DNA from: Thalassolituus sp. UBA1087
Lineage (GTDB): Bacteria > Pseudomonadota > Gammaproteobacteria > Pseudomonadales > Oceanobacteraceae
DNA length: 63,894 nt
Direction: 5' to 3'
Assembly (NCBI GenBank): GCA_002314145.1
Contig: DCCG01000039.1
Coordinates: 1 to 63,894 of the forward strand
Position numbers and translations under genes: made by a program. Under the pieces are notes generated by a model. That model saw only the letters and a list, made by a program, of their open reading frames with translations, had not been told where the DNA came from and did no database searches. Shown in pieces: positions 52,156-59,672 of this stretch (its first letter is position 1; each line of letters opens with the position of its first letter).

Positions 52156-53874
52156 CTATTCGGCGACAGAAACGAATACCGGGTTCGAGTAGAACCAGAC
52201 GTCGCGGTAGTTACGTTCATTCAGTTTTTCGTAATACTGATTATAATCCGCATCAGACACCACCTCAGACCGCTGAGGTTCGCCATCCACGGTCAGCCCG
52301 TCGACGTTCATGCCCAGATTCGTCCCCCGTAAACGCAGATACTGATCTTTTTCTGCGGTAAAGGTATAACTCATTGAAAAATACCCGTCGTCATCCAGGC
52401 TCCAGTCTGCCGCCGTAAAGGTTTTGGCAATATGCGTGCTGTCGTTGGTTTCTTTACGGTAAGCCTCGGTACCATAGGCGGCTTTTTCACCAATATCACC
52501 AACGATCAGATCGACATGGTCAACTCCGGGATTCAGAGTCTGGGCGAAGTCTTCATCCCCCACCGTCTGTTCACGGTGACTGTACTCCGGCTGTTTAAAG
52601 CGCACCGTTACACTGACCGTTTCGCCAGCGTTGACATTTAACGCCTGCCCCATGGTCGCCTGTGCGGCCTGACTGTCGGCAACATGAAAGTCCAGTGCAT
52701 TGATCAGATCGCCAAAAACAGAGAAAGAATTACCGGAACGCAGTCCGGCCAGCAGACGCTCTGTCGTCAGCTCACTGCCCTCTTCGCCGCCGACCCAGGT
52801 ATAGTTTTTCGCGTACTCGCCGGGGTAATAACCACTGGCATAAGGGTCACGGGTTTTAAAGTGATGATCAGAGTTGGCCATATTCCAGATTTTACGGCCT
52901 TCCCCTAACAGGGCATCCCACCAGCCGCCGAGTTCGGCCAGTACCGGATCGGCGCCACCGTGAACACCGTCTTTACTGCCTGAACCATAATCACCACGAT
53001 TGCCATTGAACTGGTTGCCGACCATGCCTTCTGCCAGAAAGAACACATCCGGCGCCGCATCGTTTAATTCGCGGACGTCAGAAATCGTATAGCTGTCAGC
53101 GTAACGTAACGGGTGGTTCAGCATGCCATAACTGCTGTCCGGAAAGTTTTCCTGCAGCCAGCTCAGCGCCGCAACAGCATCACGATGGGTAGAGTTCTGA
53201 CGCACAATACCTTCGCCGGTCCACTGCAGACGATCGGCTTCAGAAAAGTCGGTATAGTTATTTTTACTGCTGAAGCGGTATTCAAATTCCTTAATTTTAT
53301 CGACCGGTATTTCATGGCTGTCATCGTCCCACAGAATACCGACGTTATAATGTTCGTGGGCAGGCATATCCCATTCGAACGTGGAATAAATTAAACGGTC
53401 CTGATAATTATCATTGGCGGCGACCAGGGCTTCAACTCCGGGAAGTTCAAAGTCAACCAGGGCGTCTGCATACAGCTTGGTCCCCACATCTTCATCATCA
53501 TTGGTCTGGCTGTTATTCCGCATATGGTTCGACAGGCTGACATAATCAAGATCGAAATCATTAAACGCATGATCCAGCACATCAGACAGGGGTGAACGGG
53601 CATCATTCGACAGTGCGGTGTGAACGTGCAGATCACCGGTGACCCAGTGACCAGCCACAGGCTCTGCCGGTGTTTCAGGTTCAGCAGGGTCAGGCTGGGA
53701 GGGTTCGTCAGGGGTCTGATCACCACCGTCATCCGGTGTTTCGCCACCGTTATCCTGTCCGCCGTCATCAACCACAGGGGCTGAGCTGTCACTGCTGTCT
53801 GAGCCACATCCGCTCAGCAGCACAGTGCCGGACATAAACATAGCCATAAATAATGTACTTAAAGGAAATTTCAT
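52156..53874 (-). CDS. PHP-domain lipoprotein (putative phosphoesterase)
   Basis: Exported protein of 572 residues from ATG 53874 (MKFPLSTLFMAMFMSGTVLL), with lipobox LLSGC (Cys23). An acidic, Pro/Gly-rich linker (24-85) follows. The PHP-type metal site begins with GDLHVHTALSNDA and SLSNHMR, and NHPLRY and ANSDHHFKTRD supply further His/Asp. PHP domains hydrolyse phosphoesters. The C-terminal third is beta-rich and may bind substrate or surface. It follows the metallophosphoesterase gene in the same direction with 114 bp between, containing a weak terminator-like hairpin. Both proteins begin with the same GCGSDSS lipoprotein N-terminus. Confidence 0.87.
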   Translation of the reverse strand: MKFPLSTLFMAMFMSGTVLLSGCGSDSSDSSAPVVDDGGQDNGGETPDDGGDQTPDEPSQPDPAEPETPAEPVAGHWVTGDLHVHTALSNDARSPLSDVLDHAFNDFDLDYVSLSNHMRNNSQTNDDEDVGTKLYADALVDFELPGVEALVAANDNYQDRLIYSTFEWDMPAHEHYNVGILWDDDSHEIPVDKIKEFEYRFSSKNNYTDFSEADRLQWTGEGIVRQNSTHRDAVAALSWLQENFPDSSYGMLNHPLRYADSYTISDVRELNDAAPDVFFLAEGMVGNQFNGNRGDYGSGSKDGVHGGADPVLAELGGWWDALLGEGRKIWNMANSDHHFKTRDPYASGYYPGEYAKNYTWVGGEEGSELTTERLLAGLRSGNSFSVFGDLINALDFHVADSQAAQATMGQALNVNAGETVSVTVRFKQPEYSHREQTVGDEDFAQTLNPGVDHVDLIVGDIGEKAAYGTEAYRKETNDSTHIAKTFTAADWSLDDDGYFSMSYTFTAEKDQYLRLRGTNLGMNVDGLTVDGEPQRSEVVSDADYNQYYEKLNERNYRDVWFYSNPVFVSVAE

Positions 53875-53960
53875 ATTGGTATTCCGAAACGTAAACCAGG
53901 AAATAAGGCGTCCCCTGCGACAACAGTGTTGCACAGGAGAGCCGCTATTCATCATTGAAA

Positions 53961-53982
53961 ATGCCGGCACAAACACCGGCAT
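53961..53982 (-). terminator. Hairpin between metallophosphoesterase and PHP genes
   Basis: ATGCCGG (53961-53967) pairs with CCGGCAT (53976-53982); on the minus strand it is followed by TTTT. It may partly terminate the upstream gene or set the ratio between the two. Confidence 0.5.
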
Positions 53983-53988
53983 GGGTTG

Positions 53989-55995
53989 TCAGTTGTTATC
54001 GTGGTAGTACAGCCATTGATCGACCGGTAATACACGGTTGGTGATCCGGACTTCCGCAATATTGCCGTAAAACGGATCTGAGTTATCGCTGTCCCAGCTG
54101 CTGATCCCCAGACGCCATTGTTGCTGACCGCCGATAACCACCAGTCCGTGCTGCTCATCTTCGCCGGTACGCATGACCAGTGAGCCGTTGACATACATAA
54201 GTGTCTGATGGCCGTCATTGGTAATGGTCACGTTGTACCACTGGCCACGGTTAAGATCCCAGGAGAAGCTGTCGCTGCCTTTACCGCCATCGTTAACACT
54301 GATCCACTGGGCTTCGCGCAGACTGGAAATGGCCAGCGCCTGAGAAGGATCGCCACCACCACAGCTGAAATTGTGATATCCGCAAACCGCGCCGATGGAT
54401 GAAATATTGGTGAGAATACCCGACCAGTCACCACGCTCCGGCGTCCAGTCCTGCGGTAATTTAAAGGTGGCTTCGATGGTGTAATTCTGAATCGCGCCAC
54501 CCCAGCCGTTTGAGCGCTGTTCCTGAGCGATATTGGCCCCCGCAGCCGTTGTCAGGAAATAACCATCCGCGTTATTGCCATTAAACCGTACAGACCCACG
54601 GGCATAACCAAAGGGCGGTTTATCATCGGTAATAATCAGATAATCGCTCTGATCACCCTGACCGATATGCCCGGTCGTTAACGGGTTACCGGAACCACTG
54701 AGATCAGGCACTTCTTCAATATTGGCACCCACAATATGGTCTGCATCAAGCACCCAGTATGCTTTACTGCCTTCGATAGCACCTTCGGCATTAACCGCAT
54801 CGGAACCGTCCGGGTTAGTCGCATTCAGGTTGGCAAAACGCTCAGAGAAATCGAAAGGAATGCTGAACGCCCAGCGGCTCACTTCCTGATCATCTTCGCG
54901 CTCCGCTTCCGGTAAACCGGCGACATAAGGCGAATAAGAACGGAAATCCAGCGAATTCTGGGTTTTATTGAACGTGATCAGCTGCATCATGCCATCACCG
55001 CCCCAATAGCCGGACTGATAATCCACGACTTCCATCACCACTTTATGACCAAACTTATTGTTGGCTTCCATCACAGCTTCACCATGGTGATGGCCATTAA
55101 TGGTCAGGAAAATCTGGTCATGATCACGGATCAGATGATTCCAAAAGCGTGCGCCTTTTTCGGTAAAGATGGCTGTCTCACCGTCTTCATCAATATTCAG
55201 CAGCTGATGCGTGGTAAGAATTGTCGGGGTATCCGGGTGTTCGTCCAGTACACGCTTAACCCATTCCAGTGTCAGGTGATAATACTGGCCTTCACAATCC
55301 CAGCTGGGATCGCAGTAACTGGGATTCCAGTCCAGCGCCAGCAGCAGATACTCCTGACCGTCATCATCACTGAAGGTGTAATAAGTGTTAAACGGAGCAT
55401 TATGTCCGTCGGCATTGGTGCCCTGCTGATAGCCACCGAAATTGTCCGGGTAGATCGCCTGTTGACGTTCGGGGCCGAAATACTGCAGGTAAAGTTCAGC
55501 GGCGTTATCACGTGAATCGTCATAACTGCCGGAATTCAGTACATCATGGTTACCGGCCAGAATACTGTATGGGGTGTCCGGGTTGTTTTCCAGATACCCC
55601 ATAGCAACCCGTGCCACATCCCATTCCTGCAGCGCATCAGGGATATCGACCACATCACCGAGATGGGCAGTGAATTTAATATTTTCGTCCTGATAATGTT
55701 CAGCAATCCATTGTGTCTGTGCGTAATAACGTTCCGGAGAGTAACGTGCATACTTCTGCGTATCCGGCAGTACAGCAATGGTAAAGGTATTGTCCGCTTC
55801 GTCCTGGGCGGTATCACCATCTCCCGGATTGCCGTCACCGCCCCCCGGTGCCGGTTCAACCGGAGCATCATCGTCCTGTGCCCCGGGTTCAGTGCCATGA
55901 CCGGAACCGGATGAATCAGATCCACACCCGGTTAAGGAAAGCAATGCAGCTGTCATCAACCAGGATGCCAGCCATTTATTTTTTATGGAAAACAT
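53989..55995 (-). CDS. Calcineurin-like metallophosphoesterase lipoprotein with C-terminal LamG-like domain
   Basis: Exported protein of 668 residues. Lipobox SLTGC gives Cys24; residues 25-70 are an acidic Gly/Pro linker. The metallophosphoesterase domain (about 70-380) has LPDTQKYA, HLGDVVDI, GNHDVL, THQLL and NGHHHGEA, the full set of metal ligands. Residues about 430-668 are beta-rich with the pattern of concanavalin/LamG domains (YTIEATFKLPQDW, GQWYNVTITNDG, LMYVNGSLVMR, IAEVRITNRVL). It is probably anchored to the outer membrane, cleaving phosphodiesters outside the cytoplasm. Pho-box-like repeats and a -10 are immediately upstream. Confidence 0.9.
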   Translation of the reverse strand: MFSIKNKWLASWLMTAALLSLTGCGSDSSGSGHGTEPGAQDDDAPVEPAPGGGDGNPGDGDTAQDEADNTFTIAVLPDTQKYARYSPERYYAQTQWIAEHYQDENIKFTAHLGDVVDIPDALQEWDVARVAMGYLENNPDTPYSILAGNHDVLNSGSYDDSRDNAAELYLQYFGPERQQAIYPDNFGGYQQGTNADGHNAPFNTYYTFSDDDGQEYLLLALDWNPSYCDPSWDCEGQYYHLTLEWVKRVLDEHPDTPTILTTHQLLNIDEDGETAIFTEKGARFWNHLIRDHDQIFLTINGHHHGEAVMEANNKFGHKVVMEVVDYQSGYWGGDGMMQLITFNKTQNSLDFRSYSPYVAGLPEAEREDDQEVSRWAFSIPFDFSERFANLNATNPDGSDAVNAEGAIEGSKAYWVLDADHIVGANIEEVPDLSGSGNPLTTGHIGQGDQSDYLIITDDKPPFGYARGSVRFNGNNADGYFLTTAAGANIAQEQRSNGWGGAIQNYTIEATFKLPQDWTPERGDWSGILTNISSIGAVCGYHNFSCGGGDPSQALAISSLREAQWISVNDGGKGSDSFSWDLNRGQWYNVTITNDGHQTLMYVNGSLVMRTGEDEQHGLVVIGGQQQWRLGISSWDSDNSDPFYGNIAEVRITNRVLPVDQWLYYHDNN

Positions 55996-56040
55996 TAAAA
56001 ACGCCCCAATGCGAATTAATTGGTGGATTGAGGGCGCGAC

Positions 56041-56083
56041 CTTATAGCGACTTCATGACATTTTTAATTCAGTAAAATGACAA
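56041..56083 (-). promoter_or_regulatory. Pho-box-like repeats and -10 of the metallophosphoesterase gene
   Basis: On the minus strand TTGTCAT (56083-56077), CTGAATT (56072-56066) and ATGTCAT (56061-56055) repeat at 11-bp intervals, the spacing of PhoB sites (CTGTCAT-N4-CTGTCAT). TATAAG (56046-56041) follows 8 bp after the last unit as a -10 candidate. The middle unit is weak (4 of 7). Confidence 0.6.
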
Positions 56084-56363
56084 ACATGACGACCACCGCA
56101 AAGCGATTAAATCCGGGGCTTTTAAAACATTATTTTTGGTTTGATTAAAATTTAAACTTAAGGAATAAATACACAAGTCATTGATTTTAAATAACTATTT
56201 TATTTAAAAATATAATTAACCAGTTATCTTTTCAAAAAGACAGGCATTGATAAATAATCAACAACAATCTTTTCCAGTCCCCGGGGCACCCCTGCCGTAC
56301 GGTTAAATGAAACATAATTTCTTTATATTCCAACAAAGCGTGCATCTTGATTCAGGAATTAAA
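56084..56363. other. AT-rich intergenic region
   Basis: About 280 bp of strongly AT-rich sequence (especially 56130-56260) separate the divergent metallophosphoesterase and EF-hand lipoprotein genes. It holds their promoters but no gene that I can support. The base composition stands out from the surrounding coding sequence. Confidence 0.5.
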
Positions 56364-56630
56364 ATGAAACCCACCACTTGTTTTTTATTAACTGGTCTTA
56401 CCTTTACTGCTTTAACCGGCGTTATCACAGGCTGCGACAACAAAGAAACGGACAGCGGTATTGACAACAACATTGAAACCCTGAGTATCACCATGCCATT
56501 TCAGGCCAGTGACCTGTGCCCGCAGGGTGGCATCAAAACGCGTGACGTACCGGATATTAACGGCGATGGAATGATTTCAAAGGAAGAGTCAGCGGATATC
56601 GATTGGTCAGTCCAATGCAATCAACCCTGA
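56364..56630 (+). CDS. Small EF-hand lipoprotein
   Basis: Exported protein of 88 residues from ATG 56364, with AGGA upstream. The signal sequence ends in a lipobox (VITGC, Cys24). Near the C-terminus a single EF-hand loop, DINGDGMISKEE, has all calcium-ligand positions. The rest is short and low in structure. EF-hand lipoproteins of this size are common and uncharacterised in marine proteobacteria. It sits between phosphoesterase genes but has no direct link to them beyond position. Confidence 0.75.
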   Translation: MKPTTCFLLTGLTFTALTGVITGCDNKETDSGIDNNIETLSITMPFQASDLCPQGGIKTRDVPDINGDGMISKEESADIDWSVQCNQP

Positions 56631-56642
56631 AAAATGCTTTAT

Positions 56643-56669
56643 GCCGTTCAACGTATAACGGCTTTTATT
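56643..56669 (+). terminator. Terminator after the EF-hand lipoprotein
   Basis: GCCGTT (56643-56648) pairs with AACGGC (56657-56662), followed by TTTTATTT. Confidence 0.65.
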
Positions 56670-56685
56670 TCTGACGGTGTGCCAT

Positions 56686-56714
56686 AAAAAACCCTGCACA
56701 AAGTGCAGGGTTTT
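56686..56714 (-). terminator. Terminator after trpB2
   Basis: ACCCTGCAC (56691-56699) pairs with GTGCAGGGT (56703-56711) around a 3-nt loop. An A tract on the left serves as the T tract on the minus strand. Confidence 0.85.
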
Positions 56715-56753
56715 CGTTTTACTTTATCCTGGGTTTAACCTGAATGTTTAACG

Positions 56754-58112
56754 TCAGGATTTTACTTTTGGCAGACGTTCCAGTGCCGCATCAATTTCAG
56801 ATTGCGGGTATTCGTAGTCTTCAAGTTTATCGGTGAAATACTTGTCGTACGATACCATGTCGAAATGACCGTGGCCGGAAAGGTTGAAGAACAGCGTTTT
56901 TTCTTCACCGGATTCTTTGCAGCGCAGTGCTTCATCAATGCAGGCACGGATAGCGTGATTGGATTCCGGCGCCGGAATAATACCCTCAGCGCGGGCGAAC
57001 TGAACACCGGCTTCAAAGGTGGCAATCTGTGGTACAGACACGGCCTCAATCAGCTTGTCGTGATACATCTGAGAAACCAGAGCCGAGGCACCGTGGTAAC
57101 GCAGACCACCGGCATGAATACCCGGCGGCATAAAATCATGGCCCAGGGTGTATTGCAGCATCATCGGGGTAAAGCCTTCGGTATCACCGAAATCATACGC
57201 ATAATGCCCTTTGGTCAGGCTTGGGCAAGAGCTTGGCTCAACCGCAACCAGACGCACTTTTTTTCCGCCCGCGGCTTCATCGGCATAAAACGGGAAGGCT
57301 GCGCCGCCAAAGTTAGAACCACCACCACAGGGCGCAAACACCATATCCGGATAGTCACCCACCATCTCAAACTGTTTTTTGGCTTCCAGACCAATGACTG
57401 TCTGGTGCAGCAATACGTGGTTAAGCACGGAACCCAATGAGTATTTGGTATCCTCGCGACTGACCGCCTCTTCCACGGCTTCGGAAATCGCAATGCCCAG
57501 TGAGCCCTGATTGTCCGGGTCCGCAGCCAGAATCTTACGGCCGGACTCTGTCATATTACTGGGGCTGGCGATCACTTCCCCGCCCCAGGTCTGCATCATC
57601 GAGCGGCGGAAAGGTTTCTGTTCATAGCTGACTTTCACCATATAAATGCGCACGTCGATGCCGAACATCTCACCCGCCAGCGACAGCGATGAACCCCACT
57701 GCCCGGCCCCGGTTTCTGTCGTCAGGCGTTTAATACCGGCTTCTTTGTTGTAATAGGCCTGAGCAATGGCGGAATTCAGTTTGTGCGAACCGGCAGCGCT
57801 GACACCTTCATACTTGTAATAAATTTTACACGGGGTTCCGAGTGCTTCTTCAAGACGGTACGCACGGAACATAGGGCTGGGGCGCCATTGCTGGTAGATA
57901 TCACGCACCGGCTCCGGAATATCAATCCAGCGCTGTGCAGAGACTTCCTGTTCAATAATGTTGTCGGCAAAAATCGGTGACATCGCGGACGGGTCCATTG
58001 GCGTGCCATCCGGTCCCATCGGTGGCGCCGGCGGTGTTGGCAGGTCGGCGACCACGTTATACCACTGTTTGGGGATCTCGCTTTCTGGAAGCAGAATTTT
58101 AGTCTGTTTCAT
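56754..58112 (-). CDS. TrpB2-type tryptophan synthase beta-like PLP enzyme
   Basis: PLP-dependent enzyme of 452 residues in the TrpB2 group, which joins indole and serine to tryptophan without a partner alpha subunit or has related lyase roles. The PLP lysine is in GSHKLNSAIAQAYY, the catalytic Glu is in TETGAGQWGSSL, and the phosphate-binding loop is PCGGGSNFGG. The N-terminal extension (about 1-90: WYNVVADLPTPPAPPMGPDG) is typical of TrpB2. No trpA or other trp gene is in the window, so it probably salvages indole or acts elsewhere. It stands alone with its own terminator. Confidence 0.92.
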   Translation of the reverse strand: MKQTKILLPESEIPKQWYNVVADLPTPPAPPMGPDGTPMDPSAMSPIFADNIIEQEVSAQRWIDIPEPVRDIYQQWRPSPMFRAYRLEEALGTPCKIYYKYEGVSAAGSHKLNSAIAQAYYNKEAGIKRLTTETGAGQWGSSLSLAGEMFGIDVRIYMVKVSYEQKPFRRSMMQTWGGEVIASPSNMTESGRKILAADPDNQGSLGIAISEAVEEAVSREDTKYSLGSVLNHVLLHQTVIGLEAKKQFEMVGDYPDMVFAPCGGGSNFGGAAFPFYADEAAGGKKVRLVAVEPSSCPSLTKGHYAYDFGDTEGFTPMMLQYTLGHDFMPPGIHAGGLRYHGASALVSQMYHDKLIEAVSVPQIATFEAGVQFARAEGIIPAPESNHAIRACIDEALRCKESGEEKTLFFNLSGHGHFDMVSYDKYFTDKLEDYEYPQSEIDAALERLPKVKS

Positions 58113-58174
58113 AAACCCTTCTGTGCTTTATCATTCTGAAACCGCTAGTTTAACCGTCTTCGCCGCGCTTCTGT

Positions 58175-58251
58175 AGTAACCCAAGTCAGTAACCCAAGTC
58201 AGTAACCCAAGTCAGTAACCCAGGTCAGTAACCCAGGTCAGTAGCCAAGTC
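58175..58251. repeat. 13-bp tandem repeat upstream of trpB2
   Basis: Three exact copies of AGTAACCCAAGTC (58175-58213) are followed by two copies with one A-to-G change (58214-58239) and a degenerate 12-bp copy (58240-58251). It lies between the start of trpB2 and the end of yeiH. The core GTAA...GTCA is shared with the reverse complement of the acnA-acnB repeat units. Confidence 0.9.
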
Positions 58252-58308
58252 AGGACTCGAGCCAGTTACGCATGTCAGTTGCTGCAGCAATACACCAGCG
58301 GCGCCGGA

Positions 58309-59433
58309 TCAGCCGCCAGCCATCAGCAACCGGCACAGCAGCGCGCCGCCCAATAACAGAATCAGCCACAGCAGCAACGCCAGTACAACGGGCCTCCAGC
58401 CTGCCTGCAATAAATCGCGCCAGTGGATATTCAGCCCCAGCGCCGCCATGGCAAAGGCCAGCAGCGTGGCCGACACGGGCATTGCCAGGGTATGCACAAG
58501 GGCCAGCCAGTGGCTGTCCGGCATCAGTGCCAGCACACTGTTCAGCACCACAACCAGCAGAAACATCACAATAAATCCGGGCACCGATGCTCTGGCAGGC
58601 GCAGGCTCAGCAGCGCCAGCAGCCGGGCGGATTTTCTGCAACCACAACGCCAGCGCAATCAGTACCGGCGCCAGCATCACCACACGCATCAGCTTCACAA
58701 TAACGGCATTATGCCGGGTGGCCGTATCTGCAGCATCCGTGGCTGCGACCGCCTGTGCGACTTCGTGAATGGTACTGCCGATATAAACGCCACTGACATC
58801 CGCCGGCAGCGCCAGCCAGTGTTGCACCTGGGGATACAGCAACACGCTCAGAGTTCCGAAGACCGCCACCGCAGAGACGGCCAGCCCGGCTGACTGATTG
58901 AGCTGGTCTTCGCTTTCACCATCACGCAGATAACGGCCCAGTACCGGCGCTGCCGCCAGAATAGCCGCGGCACCACATACTGCGCTGCCGACTGACAGAA
59001 ACAGCGTCAGTGACAGGGACATCTTCAGCACACGCCATCCCAGCACTATGCCCAGCGGCAGAATCACCGCAATGGTGGTTATGTCGGCCACCAGCGCCTG
59101 CCAGCCAACCGCCGCGAGGTCGCTGAGATTCAGTTGCAGGCCGAACAGTACGATGCCCCACTGCAACAGCTGCTTCTGCGCCACACGCTGCACCCGGAAC
59201 GCGGCCGGCTGTTGCCTGAGCCGCTCAACCACCGGCAAAGCCGCCATCATCATGCCCAGCATAATACTGACCGGCAGCGCCCCGATGCCGAGAGCATGAA
59301 CCAGGGGCAGCGACGCCAGCTGCACCGACAGAGCGCTGATCAGCACAATCAGTATGGCGATTAACAGCGCCGGCAACAGACTCTGCCAGGCGGGCTCTTT
59401 CTGAGGTCTGATGGCATAGGGGTCACTGTTCAT
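58309..59433 (-). CDS. YeiH-family putative sulfate exporter
   Basis: Membrane protein of 374 residues in the YeiH (Cons_hypoth698) family, with about ten hydrophobic helices. Family blocks are SIMLGMMMAAL, LLQWGIVLFGLQLNLSDL, SVGSAVCGAAAILAAAPVL and YIGSTIHEVAQAVAA. Start ATG 59433 has GGAGG 7 nt upstream. Function is annotated as sulfate export by family only; no direct evidence. It is divergent from lon. Confidence 0.88.
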   Translation of the reverse strand: MNSDPYAIRPQKEPAWQSLLPALLIAILIVLISALSVQLASLPLVHALGIGALPVSIMLGMMMAALPVVERLRQQPAAFRVQRVAQKQLLQWGIVLFGLQLNLSDLAAVGWQALVADITTIAVILPLGIVLGWRVLKMSLSLTLFLSVGSAVCGAAAILAAAPVLGRYLRDGESEDQLNQSAGLAVSAVAVFGTLSVLLYPQVQHWLALPADVSGVYIGSTIHEVAQAVAATDAADTATRHNAVIVKLMRVVMLAPVLIALALWLQKIRPAAGAAEPAPARASVPGFIVMFLLVVVLNSVLALMPDSHWLALVHTLAMPVSATLLAFAMAALGLNIHWRDLLQAGWRPVVLALLLWLILLLGGALLCRLLMAGG

Positions 59434-59594
59434 CCGCTGTCCTCCGGTGTTCTGCTGCATTTAAAACCAACAGGAATAACGATATTCCTGTTTTCTTATC
59501 CGTAAAAACAAAACATTCCTCTATAGTTATTCGGCAAAACCGATATACAGACACAGGGACAACCCCCTGCCCATGAGTGGAACAGTCTGGTCTG

Positions 59595-59623
59595 CTTGAA
59601 ACACGTCCCGGCCCACCCCACAT
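59595..59623 (+). promoter_or_regulatory. Sigma-32 heat-shock promoter of lon
   Basis: CTTGAAA (59595-59601), a 14-bp spacer and CCCCACAT (59616-59623) match the sigma-32 consensus CTTGAAA/CCCCATNT with one mismatch. It lies about 50-75 bp before the lon start. Confidence 0.88.
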
Positions 59624-59672
59624 AGCAGTTAAGTGGTTACCGCAGACATACGAGACAGGTAGGTAGTAACAG

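Noticed and set aside
52180..52200. GGTTCGA element suggesting a tRNA T-loop
   Set aside because: It lies inside the PHP gene and no acceptor or anticodon arms can be drawn around it.
58175..58251. CRISPR array
   Set aside because: Repeats are directly adjacent with no spacers and no cas genes are in the window. The same holds for 5132-5215.
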